Part shown: in pieces, positions 1 through 7,241 of the stretch
Numbering within the stretch: position 1 is the stretch's first letter
Layout of the letters: each line of letters begins with the position of its first letter
Source: Candidatus Methanoperedentaceae archaeon
GTDB lineage: Archaea > Halobacteriota > Methanosarcinia > Methanosarcinales > Methanoperedenaceae
DNA: 27,296 nt
Direction: 5' to 3'
NCBI GenBank assembly: GCA_027371625.1
Contig: DAHXMQ010000022.1
Coordinates: 1-27,296, forward strand
The notes under the pieces: generated by a model
The model's input: the letters and a program-made list of their open reading frames with translations, nothing else
What the model was told of the DNA's origin: nothing
The model's database searches: none
Made by a program: the position numbers and the translations under genes

Positions 1-711
1 ATATTTTTTTTCATTTTATTAATATCTGGAAATATGAGAATAGTAAGGCTCGGGAATAAGAAAATTTACCTGTTATTATTCGGCATTTTTCAGGCAATGA
101 CCATGCTGATGTACTTTGTTTCCATACTAAAAGGGTCTGTCTCGGTTGCCGTGCTGTTATTGTATACCGCACCTGCATATGTGACTGTACTTTCACCTTT
201 GCTTTTAAAAGAAAGCCTAACAAGGAAAGGGATAATCGCGCTATTTCTTTCGATTCTCGGAATTGTATTCATCGTCAATCCGGAAAGACTTGATTTTTCC
301 CAGTCCCTTGGTATAATCGCAGGCATTCTCTCAGGTGTGGCGTATGCCTTTCAGATAATAACCTCAAAGCATATAAGTTCAACTTATTCAGGCTATACCC
401 AGGCATTCTGGAGCTTCATAATAGCTACCCTTATTTTCCTTCCTGTAGGAGTTGCACCGAAAGAGGTTGTTTTTGAGAATATGGTTTTCCTTATACTTCT
501 TGCGATATTCCCCACAATACTCTCGGTCTCGCTTTATTTTAACGGCTTAAAAAAGGTCAAAGCCCAGAGCGCCAGCATTCTGGGATTAATAGAACCTGTA
601 AGTGCGGTTATTCTGGCGATTCTTATTCTTGGTGAAAAAATTTCAACCCTTGAAATAATAGGGGGCGTACTTATATTAGCAGGAGCCGCGCTGGTCATGA
701 GAGACGCATGA
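1..711 (+). CDS. EamA/DMT-family transporter, 5' end outside the window
   Basis: A polytopic membrane protein of the drug/metabolite transporter superfamily, which exports small metabolites such as amino acids. The frame is open from base 1, so the ATG at 34 is internal and the gene starts upstream of the window. The visible part has about 8 hydrophobic segments, whereas a full EamA protein has 10 in two five-helix halves. The stretch reading VAVLLLYTAPAYVTVLSPLL followed by LLKES is typical of the end of the first EamA repeat, and the second repeat contains the usual glycine-rich segment followed by a SASILGLIEPV-like segment. The stop codon overlaps the start of the next gene (ATGA), which suggests translational coupling. 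The substrate cannot be told from sequence. Confidence 0.85.
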   Translation: MFFFILLISGNMRIVRLGNKKIYLLLFGIFQAMTMLMYFVSILKGSVSVAVLLLYTAPAYVTVLSPLLLKESLTRKGIIALFLSILGIVFIVNPERLDFSQSLGIIAGILSGVAYAFQIITSKHISSTYSGYTQAFWSFIIATLIFLPVGVAPKEVVFENMVFLILLAIFPTILSVSLYFNGLKKVKAQSASILGLIEPVSAVILAILILGEKISTLEIIGGVLILAGAALVMRDA

Positions 712-1538
712 ACGATATAATCCACGAATGCTATCGCAGAGCCGGGAAAGTCGCCTCGAAGGTAAGAAAAGATGCAGTAGGCAGAATAAAAGAAGACGTA
801 CCCTTGCTTGAGGTGGCAGAGTACGTTGAGAAAAGAATTGAAACTCTCGGAGCAAAGCCTGCGTTTCCCTGCAACATCTCGTTGAACGAAGTTGCCTCAC
901 ATTACACGCCTGAGGACTATATGCCCCGTTTTAAAAAAGGAGATGTTGTCAAAATAGACATCGGTGCTCACATAGATGGCTATATTGCAGATACGGCTAC
1001 AACCATCGAGCTGGGGACAAAAAACCATACAAGGCTTATCATGTCATGCGATGAAGCACTTGAAAAGGCAATCGCGTCCATCAAAGACAGGGCAGAGACA
1101 GGTGCGATAGGGAAAATAATCGAAGAAACTATTAAAAAGCATGGTTTCAATCCTGTAAAAGATCTTACGGGTCATAGCCTTGAGAGGTATAAACTGCATG
1201 CAGGCGTGACCATTCCAAATTGCAAGAGCTTTTTCAGCAACAGGATAAAAAAGGATATGGTTTTTGCAATCGAACCTTTTGCAACCTATGGTAAAGGCAA
1301 TATAAAACACGGAAAACCGCATATTTTTGCCCTGAGCGGAAGGATTAAAGGGAAAGAACCAGAGGAAATCAGGAAGAGATTTGGCACGCTGCCCTTTGCC
1401 TTGCGATGGATTCCTGAGATAAACCGCAAAGGATTAAGGGAATATCATGAATTGATTGAGGCGGGCGGTGAGATTGTCGCCCAGTCTGAACATACGGTGA
1501 TAGTCAATGAAGAGGGGTGCGAAGTAATAACAAGGTAG
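708..1538 (+). CDS. map: Type II methionine aminopeptidase
   Basis: Cytoplasmic metalloprotease that removes the initiator methionine from nascent proteins. At 276 aa it is a compact archaeal MetAP2-type enzyme. The metal ligands expected for the pita-bread fold are all present: Asp84 (KIDIGAH), Asp95 (GYIADTA), His156 (TGHSL), Glu189 (FAIEPF) and Glu261 (QSEHTV); His65 matches the substrate-binding histidine. The insert around residues 205-250, just before the last ligand, is the type II subdomain. It starts within the last codons of the transporter gene (ATGA overlap), so the two are probably co-transcribed, although no functional link is known. Confidence 0.96.
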   Translation: MNDIIHECYRRAGKVASKVRKDAVGRIKEDVPLLEVAEYVEKRIETLGAKPAFPCNISLNEVASHYTPEDYMPRFKKGDVVKIDIGAHIDGYIADTATTIELGTKNHTRLIMSCDEALEKAIASIKDRAETGAIGKIIEETIKKHGFNPVKDLTGHSLERYKLHAGVTIPNCKSFFSNRIKKDMVFAIEPFATYGKGNIKHGKPHIFALSGRIKGKEPEEIRKRFGTLPFALRWIPEINRKGLREYHELIEAGGEIVAQSEHTVIVNEEGCEVITR

Positions 1539-1578
1539 GAAAAGTAATATGCTCTTAGGACATTATTAATATGCGAAT

Positions 1579-2190
1579 ATGAAAGGAAAAGACACCATCG
1601 TTTATGAAGCGCATGGAAACCTTTATCTCAACATTACAAACAGGTGCACTGCCGAATGCGTTTTCTGCCTCAAGCGGTATTCGGATGGGGTGTATGGTTA
1701 TAATCTTCGGCTTTCAAAGGAACCCACACTTTCAGAAATTTTAAAAGAACTTTCGGAGCATGACCTCTCAAAATACAGGGAAGTTGTCTTCACAGGCTTT
1801 GGTGAACCATTAATACGCTTAAATGATGTCCTTGAAATCACGAAATGGCTCACAAAGAAGGGAATTGCTGTAAGGCTGGATACCATCGGGCATGCCAAAC
1901 TGCTGTATCCTGAAAGGAATGTTGCACGCGAACTTGCAGAATCTGGCATGAAGGTTGTGTCCATCAGCCTGAATTCCCAGGATGCAGAAACATATAATCA
2001 ATTGTGCGACCCGAAATACATAAAGGCATATGAGAAAATGCTTGAGTTTGCTCGCGACGTTTCAAAAACCAAGATGGCACTTCGATTCACCGTGGTTAAC
2101 CTGCCAGTGGTTGATATTAAAAAATGCGAGAAGATTGCGAAGGAATATTGTGCTGATCTCAAGGTAAGAGGATACGGAGGTTCAGTATAA
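1579..2190 (+). CDS. Radical SAM protein of the TatD-associated type
   Basis: A 203-aa radical SAM enzyme. Cys23, Cys27 and Cys30 form the CX3CX2C motif (NRCTAECVFC) that binds the [4Fe-4S] cluster, and TGFGEP (72-77) corresponds to the GGEP SAM-binding motif. The N-terminal wording (NLYLNITNRC, then DGVYGYNL) and the terminal VRGYG match what I recall of the small radical SAM family usually encoded next to, or fused with, TatD-family hydrolases. No tatD gene lies in this window, so it is stand-alone here. The reaction is unknown. It lies 40 bp after map and could share its transcript. Confidence 0.85.
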   Translation: MKGKDTIVYEAHGNLYLNITNRCTAECVFCLKRYSDGVYGYNLRLSKEPTLSEILKELSEHDLSKYREVVFTGFGEPLIRLNDVLEITKWLTKKGIAVRLDTIGHAKLLYPERNVARELAESGMKVVSISLNSQDAETYNQLCDPKYIKAYEKMLEFARDVSKTKMALRFTVVNLPVVDIKKCEKIAKEYCADLKVRGYGGSV

Positions 2191-2260
2191 ACTTTTTACC
2201 ATAAACTATAATTATTAAGATATTCATCTATCCCGATTAATTGGGTAGGAGGAGAACCCC

Positions 2261-2548
2261 CTGAAGAAACTACTATGGTATCTGATTGCAGGAACACGCG
2301 GAGGGCATACCCGTGCACTAATCCTGAGGCTGCTTATTGACAGACCTTACAATGCAAATCAATTAACCGAGGTTATGAATATGGACTACAAAACAATCAG
2401 GCATCATCTGGATATTCTTGTAAAAAACGGAGTAATCACAATGGAAGGTGACAAATACGGCGCAATGTATTTCCTTTCCAAGACTATGGAGGCAAATTTA
2501 AATGAGTTTAATCAAATTTGGGAAAAAATTGATAAGCAAAGTAAATGA
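2261..2548 (+). CDS. Small winged-helix (ArsR-like) transcription regulator with a CTG start
   Basis: A 95-aa protein starting KKLLWYLIAGTRGG and ending KIDKQSK. Residues about 15-75 form a winged-helix DNA-binding domain: NANQLTEVMNMDYKTIRHHL is the helix-turn-helix, followed by a short wing ending in the YFLSK strand. The only plausible start that keeps the domain whole is CTG at 2261. An in-frame stop lies at 2246-2248, there is no ATG, GTG or TTG between, and a strong ribosome-binding site (TAGGAGGAG, 2246-2254) sits 6 nt upstream. The first in-frame ATG lies within the recognition region and would destroy it. It is followed by a small membrane protein gene, perhaps its partner. Target genes are unknown. 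Confidence 0.8.
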   Translation: MKKLLWYLIAGTRGGHTRALILRLLIDRPYNANQLTEVMNMDYKTIRHHLDILVKNGVITMEGDKYGAMYFLSKTMEANLNEFNQIWEKIDKQSK

Positions 2549-2569
2549 ACAAGACAAGGAGGAAGTTTT

Positions 2570-2887
2570 ATTCAGATAACAGAGATTGCATATTATATCA
2601 CGGCAGGTAATATCGTATTACTGCTCGTGCTTTTAGTTTCATATTTTGAGATTTACAGTAAAATCAAGTCTAATTTTACTCTCGGTCTGATAATCTTCAC
2701 AATCGCGCTCCTGCTGCAGAGCATTTCAAGAGCCGTCATGTTGTTGCTCATAATTACAAACCCGCCCCCGCAGCCTTATCAGATATTATTAATTAATTTG
2801 TTGGGCTATAATCCGATATATGTGGTAATCCCGGATGCAATCGAATTTGTAGCATTGAGCATACTGTTGTATTTCACGCGAGAGTAG
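2570..2887 (+). CDS. Small three-helix membrane protein, probable ATT start
   Basis: About 105 aa with three predicted membrane segments (roughly residues 8-27, 38-60 and 80-100) and the periplasm-like loop NPPPQPYQ. No family is recognised. A GTG at 2627 would allow an 86-aa product but would cut the first membrane helix in half. The frame is open further upstream, and a strong AAGGAGG (2556-2562) is followed 7 nt later by ATT at 2570, giving an N-terminus IQITEIAYYITAGN before the helix. I therefore prefer the ATT start, as inference. It follows the winged-helix gene by 21 bp and probably forms a regulator and membrane-protein pair with it. Confidence 0.65.
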   Translation: MQITEIAYYITAGNIVLLLVLLVSYFEIYSKIKSNFTLGLIIFTIALLLQSISRAVMLLLIITNPPPQPYQILLINLLGYNPIYVVIPDAIEFVALSILLYFTRE

Positions 2888-2899
2888 GATAGTATAAGG

Positions 2900-3721
2900 A
2901 TGAGGATATCGTGTGCATCGCTGTTTCTCTGGGAATACAGCATCTATGACATAATGGAAATACTGTTAGAGGCAGGCATCAAAAGCATTGAATTCTGGGC
3001 AGAGACCCCTTTTTTCTGGATGAACAGAAATGACGAGACTGCCATCGCTTCACTGGTAGAGGCAGTATCCATGATGCCGCATGGGTGCACACTTCATGCC
3101 CCGATTCTGGATTTAAACCCTTCGTCGTATAACGAGCTTGTACACGAAGCCACAATCAAGGAAACATTATGGTCTCTTGAGCTCGCGGATACTCTCGGTG
3201 CAAGGATGGTTACGATTCATCCTGGTAAAAGGACAGTTCACCGCACCCCTACCAATGAGGACAGGGAGAGGTTCATGAAATATCTGAAGGCAGCCAATGA
3301 GAAAGCAGATACCCTCGGTATGCCTCTGGCGCTTGAAAACAGCATGCCTGATATTTCTTCCATGTGCTCATCGCCTAAGGAAATGAAGGAAGTTTTAAAT
3401 GGATTCCCTGGGCTTTTTTTCACTTTCGATGTGGTGCATGCTTTCATGAATTCTCCCGAAACCGCAATCTCGTTTATAGATGAGCTTGGCGACAGGATTA
3501 TCAATGTGCATATCGGAGCCGCACATGATGGAAAGCCACATTATCCAACGCATCGCGAGAAGAAAATGGAAATGGTATTACGAAGGCTCAGGGATTCCGG
3601 CTATAAAAATGACCTTACCATCGAGATCGATGATAAGGTATATTCCATGCCTCTGTCGAGGGGGGATAAAGTAAGGGAATTAATCGGGGAAAGAGAGTAT
3701 CTGGAATCGATATTCACATGA
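2900..3721 (+). CDS. Sugar phosphate isomerase/epimerase-like TIM barrel protein
   Basis: A 273-aa xylose-isomerase-like TIM barrel (AP endonuclease 2 superfamily). Candidate divalent metal ligands lie at barrel strand ends as in the family: His66 (LHAP), His107 (TIHPG), Glu146 (ALENS), Asp177 and His180 (FDVVHA), His204 (NVHIGA) and Glu242 (TIEID). The family covers sugar isomerases, epimerases and endonuclease IV. The spacing fits the broad archaeal isomerase/epimerase group better than endonuclease IV, but the substrate cannot be read from sequence. It starts 12 bp after the small membrane protein and ends 2 bp before a convergent gene. Confidence 0.88.
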   Translation: MRISCASLFLWEYSIYDIMEILLEAGIKSIEFWAETPFFWMNRNDETAIASLVEAVSMMPHGCTLHAPILDLNPSSYNELVHEATIKETLWSLELADTLGARMVTIHPGKRTVHRTPTNEDRERFMKYLKAANEKADTLGMPLALENSMPDISSMCSSPKEMKEVLNGFPGLFFTFDVVHAFMNSPETAISFIDELGDRIINVHIGAAHDGKPHYPTHREKKMEMVLRRLRDSGYKNDLTIEIDDKVYSMPLSRGDKVRELIGEREYLESIFT

Positions 3722-3723
3722 AA

Positions 3724-4581
3724 TTACCTTTTCCTTAATATCCAGACTGCAATCAGGGATGCCATTACCATTATGCCTGCAAAACCGGGTGCGGATTTCC
3801 CTGTTCCTGTTGCAGCTCCTGTGTTTTGTGCAGCAGGGGTGGTAATTGCCTCTTCTTCTATTGTAACAGGGTTTGGAAGCGGGTGATTATCCTTTGCATT
3901 AGCTCCGCCCAGGATAATATATTTACTCCAGTAATTTCCATCCCATGCGTTCATGCCGCTGTTATCGTATGCCTGGTTGGTGTTGTCAATAAAATTATTC
4001 GAGTATATCTGGTTTGTTCGTGCAGTATCGCCGTAAAACCCTATTCCATTGTCCTGAATATTATTGTTGTATATCTTATTGTCATTGGATGCGAAAACAT
4101 AAACGCCGTACTTGCTGTTCTGCCTTATATCGTTCCCTGAAACAACATTGTTGTTGCTTCCCTGGTATATTGAAATACCCACGATATTGTTCACAATAAT
4201 CAGATTTGCAATCTCGTTGTTATTTGAGCCGTAAAGCGTAATCCCTGCATCATACTGCCCGCTCCCGCCACTGTTCTGGATGGTGAATCCGCTGACTGTG
4301 ACATTGTTTGCCTCTATCCTGATTACACTGCCTGTTTTTTTGCCATCAATTATAGTTTTTCCTTTGTCCTGTCCTATGATTGAAATCCCGTTCATTTTTA
4401 CAACAATGTTTTCAGAGTATGTGCCTTCGCTGACAGAAATCACATCGTCAGTCTTTGCTGCATTTACCGCAGACTGGATGGTGGTGTAGGTCTGCCCCTG
4501 CCCCACGTTAAGAGTGGCTGCGTTTGCGAATCCGGCGCTCAGCAGTATCACAAGGATACTCAGTATTATTTTGTATTTCAT
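3724..4581 (-). CDS. NosD-like right-handed beta-helix surface protein with PGF-CTERM tail
   Basis: A 285-aa secreted protein. Residues 1-21 form a Sec signal peptide ending ANA. Residues 25-235 consist of short Asn- and Gly-rich turns (NNEIANL, NNVVSGN, DNKIYNN, TNQIYSNNF) typical of parallel beta-helix (NosD/CASH) proteins, beginning with the family opening TYTTIQSAVNAAKTDD. After a Thr/Ala-rich linker comes a C-terminal sorting signal: PGF at 265-267, a hydrophobic helix, and ILRKR. Archaeosortase A recognises such PGF-CTERM tails and attaches the protein to a lipid in the cell envelope. It probably serves as a surface-layer or polysaccharide-binding protein; the ligand is unknown. It lies 57 bp downstream of the lipoprotein gene on the same strand. 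Confidence 0.9.
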   Translation of the reverse strand: MKYKIILSILVILLSAGFANAATLNVGQGQTYTTIQSAVNAAKTDDVISVSEGTYSENIVVKMNGISIIGQDKGKTIIDGKKTGSVIRIEANNVTVSGFTIQNSGGSGQYDAGITLYGSNNNEIANLIIVNNIVGISIYQGSNNNVVSGNDIRQNSKYGVYVFASNDNKIYNNNIQDNGIGFYGDTARTNQIYSNNFIDNTNQAYDNSGMNAWDGNYWSKYIILGGANAKDNHPLPNPVTIEEEAITTPAAQNTGAATGTGKSAPGFAGIMVMASLIAVWILRKR

Positions 4582-4613
4582 AATCCCTCATGTTTATTTT
4601 GTCCTTCAACATT

Positions 4614-4657
4614 AAAAAGATTGCGAACCAATACAAATTTAGCTTGTATTGGTTGCA
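4614..4657 (-). terminator. Hairpin plus T-run at the end of the lipoprotein gene
   Basis: A perfect 11-bp stem, AACCAATACAA (4626-4636) and TTGTATTGGTT (4644-4654), closes a 7-nt loop; TGC/GCA extends it past a one-base bulge. The stem includes the last codons and stop of the lipoprotein gene. On the minus strand it is followed by CTTTTTAA. The shape fits an intrinsic terminator or an RNA 3'-end stabiliser. Confidence 0.6.
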
Positions 4658-5592
4658 TTAAAAATGACACTGATATTCTGGATACTCGGGGCAGCCCCAC
4701 GCATATTGTCGTAGTACAGCCCAAAACTGTAATTACCCGTGGTGTTGAATATGTATGTTGCTCTTTCGGAATCCCTCAAGGTTATATTGTCCATCTTATG
4801 AGACATCTCCACTATCGTGTAGGTGGTATCATCCATATTGTCCCATAGAACCTCATCCCCGGCATTTATCTTAAGTGCTTGGAGACCGAACTTGGATTCC
4901 ATTACCCTGTCATAAACAATCTTTCCAGTCGGTGTAGCAACCACTACTGGTGTGGGAGTCGGGGTTGGTGTGGGAGTAGGAGTTGCGGTGACTGTGGGAA
5001 CAGGTGTAGGCGTGGGGGTTGGTGTAGGGGAAGGAGAAGGTGTTGGAGTAGGCGTGAATTCCCTTGGCGTGCCCGAATTAAGCGTTATCGGGAGCACAAG
5101 CGACTCCACTTTTTCTCCGTTAACCGATAAGGTGATTGTGATGTCATACGTGCCAGCGAGGCTCCTTCCCTCCATCTCAGCAATTGTATGGAAGACTGCA
5201 CTGATCGGTTTATTTGTACCTGGTGCGATTTCTGTATTAAAATCAATTGGATCTAACGTTCTTGTTTTCTTTTCGTCGCTCATTGTTTTTAAGTACAGGT
5301 TTGCCAGGGTATCTTGCAGCGAATCCACCTTGACTTTAATTTGGACAGATTCGTTTTCAATTGTTTCAGTTCCGGTATTCGCTACTACGAGATTAGCGGT
5401 CACGGTCTCCCCTGCCCTGACATCAGGAGGATAAAATGTGGGGGTACCCACGATTTCTCCATCGAGATTCTGACTTGGATGTTCTATCTTTTGCATCTGC
5501 AATGGTGCATTTCCACCGGGAAGATTCGAACCTGTGCAGCCTGATAAAGCTGCTGCGGCGAGAAGTAGTAATATGAAGGATATGTTTTTCAT
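4639..5592 (-). CDS. Lipoprotein with Pro/Thr linker and cupredoxin-like domain lacking copper ligands
   Basis: A 317-aa envelope lipoprotein. The lipobox LSGC places the lipidated Cys at residue 19. Residues about 45-172 form a beta-rich domain resembling CARDB-type adhesion modules (GETVTANLVVANTGTETIEN). Residues 179-222 are an almost pure Thr-Pro linker. Residues 223-317 look like a cupredoxin fold (INAGDEVLWDNMDDTTYTIVE, then an IFNTTGNYSFGLYY-like strand pair). The copper site appears absent: Tyr258 occupies the usual first His position, the closing Cys-His-Met loop is replaced by YYDNMRG, and the lipobox Cys is the only cysteine. I chose ATG at 5592 over the adjacent TTG at 5595; GGTGA lies 7 nt upstream. 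The role is probably binding or structural rather than electron transfer. Confidence 0.82.
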   Translation of the reverse strand: MKNISFILLLLAAAALSGCTGSNLPGGNAPLQMQKIEHPSQNLDGEIVGTPTFYPPDVRAGETVTANLVVANTGTETIENESVQIKVKVDSLQDTLANLYLKTMSDEKKTRTLDPIDFNTEIAPGTNKPISAVFHTIAEMEGRSLAGTYDITITLSVNGEKVESLVLPITLNSGTPREFTPTPTPSPSPTPTPTPTPVPTVTATPTPTPTPTPTPVVVATPTGKIVYDRVMESKFGLQALKINAGDEVLWDNMDDTTYTIVEMSHKMDNITLRDSERATYIFNTTGNYSFGLYYDNMRGAAPSIQNISVIFNATNTS

Positions 5593-5676
5593 CAAATCAC
5601 CGATACAGTGTAGTGTAGCAACATTTAAAAAGGTTTCCCATATATATTATAATTATTATAAGATAATATTTATCGC

Positions 5677-6837
5677 TTAACGGGAGAATCTCTTGATGGT
5701 CTTCATCGCCGAATCAACAAGGGATTGGACATCTATCAGTTTCTCAGCATCCAGCACCTCCTCTGGTTTAGCGGCGGTTGAAGGATATTCGGGCACTGCC
5801 ATGCAGCAGGTTGCTGGTTTCGTTGAGGGTTCAAACGTGCCTATTTTCCTCGCAATCCCTGTAATCTCAAGCTTATCAAGCCCTATGAGGGGATGATAAA
5901 TCGGGTATTCCATGCCATACATCTCGACCAGCATGTTCTGCGATGTTTGCGAAGCTACCTGACCGAGCGAGGAACCTGTGATTATCCCGTGGGCATTCTC
6001 AAGTTTCAAAACCTCTCCTGCTATTCTGTACATCATCCGCCTGCACAGTACGCAGTTCAGCCTGCTGTCGCAACTTGAAAGGAAAGCGAGCAGGTTATCG
6101 CCGTGCCTTGCTTCATAGATGGTGAACTTTTTCTGCGGCGCCCATTTCTGGAGAACATCGATGCACTGCATTGCCCTCTCACGTGTTGTCTCATCCGAGA
6201 AAGGCTCGTTATTAAGATATAAGGGTATTATCTCGCATCCTCTTTTCATCATCAGCCACGCAGCCACGGGCGAGTCAATGCCTCCTGAGATGAGCGCTAC
6301 CATCTTACCCTGTGTTCCCATGGGAAGCCCCCCGACGCCTTTTATGGATTCGGTAAAGACATACGCTCTCTCCTGCCGCATCTCCACAAAAATCTCGACA
6401 TCAGGGGAATCAAGGTTTACGTTGATATTTTTTACCTTCTGAAATACCGCATTTCCGCAGGCTATCGCTATATCACGGGATGTAAAATCATGATTTCCTG
6501 CTCTGCGAGCCCTTATCGCGAATGCCTGGCATTCATGCAACGTATTCGCTGCCACATCAGCGCATAATTTCGAAGAGGCTTCAAGCGTGGGCTCACAGGA
6601 AAAAGCAGGGCTTGCTGAGACCACGCCAAATACTTTTGCTGCGCTTTTTGCTGCGCTGTCATCGCTTGTGTGTATGAAAACCCTTCCCATTTCCTTGCTT
6701 ATATCAGAATATGAACAGCCGTCCGCATTCAGCATGGCTTTTATGTTCTTTATAAGTATCTGCTCATATCGTGCCCTCACTCTTTTGCTTTTCAGGGCAA
6801 GTTCGTCGTATCGTACTAAAATCGCATCATGAAGCAA
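5677..6837 (-). CDS. thiI: tRNA 4-thiouridine synthase ThiI
   Basis: A 386-aa sulfurtransferase that adenylates and thiolates U8 of tRNA. A ferredoxin-like and THUMP region (about 1-165) for tRNA binding precedes the PP-loop ATPase domain with SGGIDS at 184-189. NCVLCRR gives Cys262 and Cys265, the latter in the position of the catalytic cysteine in the ATPase domain, and GSSLGQVASQT (288-298) is a family signature. There is no C-terminal rhodanese domain, as in most archaeal ThiI proteins, so sulfur must come from another donor. A CC pair at 344-345 lies in the segment before the tail. The only reasonable start is TTG at 6837, with GGTGA 6 nt upstream on the minus strand. Neighbours give no functional hint. 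Confidence 0.95.
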   Translation of the reverse strand: MLHDAILVRYDELALKSKRVRARYEQILIKNIKAMLNADGCSYSDISKEMGRVFIHTSDDSAAKSAAKVFGVVSASPAFSCEPTLEASSKLCADVAANTLHECQAFAIRARRAGNHDFTSRDIAIACGNAVFQKVKNINVNLDSPDVEIFVEMRQERAYVFTESIKGVGGLPMGTQGKMVALISGGIDSPVAAWLMMKRGCEIIPLYLNNEPFSDETTRERAMQCIDVLQKWAPQKKFTIYEARHGDNLLAFLSSCDSRLNCVLCRRMMYRIAGEVLKLENAHGIITGSSLGQVASQTSQNMLVEMYGMEYPIYHPLIGLDKLEITGIARKIGTFEPSTKPATCCMAVPEYPSTAAKPEEVLDAEKLIDVQSLVDSAMKTIKRFSR

Positions 6838-7081
6838 TATCTTTCACCTTTTATACTATAAACCTATTTTTATTAAATTAACATCCTATCTCATTCTACT
6901 GCTTACTTTTAATCCTTTCTAATAAAAAGTAAAAGCCCTTGCAGAAAAAAAGCCATTAACGGATAGGATAAGATGGTGTAATTTATCTACAAAGGGCTTC
7001 AATAATACTACATTTTGATGACATAAATACTTTTTTTTGAAATAAAGTTGCAATCAACTGGGTTCATTGAAAAAAATTTAA

Positions 7082-7127
7082 TTGAATATTTTTTCAAATA
7101 AAACTTTTTAATTGAAATATTTTGCAA
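7082..7127. promoter_or_regulatory. Paired 16-bp inverted-repeat operator, cluster promoter 1
   Basis: Two imperfect palindromes, TTGAATATTTTTTCAA (7082-7097) and TTGAAATATTTTGCAA (7112-7127), with starts exactly 30 bp apart, about three helical turns. The same arrangement recurs at 10642-10687. The downstream copy ends 7 bp before a TATA box, the usual place for an archaeal activator site. The binding protein is unknown. Confidence 0.7.
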
Positions 7128-7132
7128 ATAAA

Positions 7133-7144
7133 GGTTATATAACC
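7133..7144 (+). promoter_or_regulatory. TATA box of the surface-protein/cytochrome operon
   Basis: GGTTATATAACC is a perfect 12-bp palindrome with a TTATATAA core, preceded by a purine-rich AAATAAA stretch that could serve as a BRE. Transcription would begin near 7165, leaving a leader of about 75 nt before the ATG at 7242. Confidence 0.6.
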
Positions 7145-7241
7145 AGAAATTCACGTTATATCAAGTCCACTTTGTGGCATGGATAGGGCTCGGCTTAGAC
7201 AGATTGTCATAAAGATGCACCGATGCCGATATACGAATAGC

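Larger units (their letters stand above)
6838..7241. other. Intergenic regulatory region before the cytochrome cluster
   Basis: About 400 bp of AT-rich DNA between divergent thiI and the surface-protein gene. I find no convincing ORF. It holds two 16-bp inverted repeats and a TATA box (listed separately), an 8-bp inverted repeat AAGCCCTT/AAGGGCTT (6933-6940 and 6992-6999) and another, TTACTTTT/AAAAGTAA (6903-6910 and 6925-6932), of unknown role. A further partial site, TTGAAATAAAGTTGCAA (7037-7053), resembles the operators but has a 7-nt spacer. CCACTTTGTGG at 7168-7178 can form a small hairpin near the expected transcription start. Confidence 0.6.

Noticed and set aside
34..711. ATG at 34 as start of the EamA transporter
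   Set aside because: The frame is open to base 1 and the protein would lack its first membrane helices; the gene simply begins outside the window.
4952..5434. Plus-strand ORF with a Gly-Val repeat
   Set aside because: It is the antisense of the Pro/Thr linker and cupredoxin-like lipoprotein gene, which has a lipobox and a domain structure.
6903..6999. Inverted repeats near thiI as a terminator or attenuator
   Set aside because: Stems are only 8 bp with loops of 14 and 51 nt, and no T-run follows on the relevant strand; too weak to call.
7037..7078. Third and fourth operator copies upstream of 7082
   Set aside because: TTGAA occurs at 7037 and 7067, again 30 bp apart, but the matching right arms have the wrong spacing or are missing; noted only as possible half-sites.
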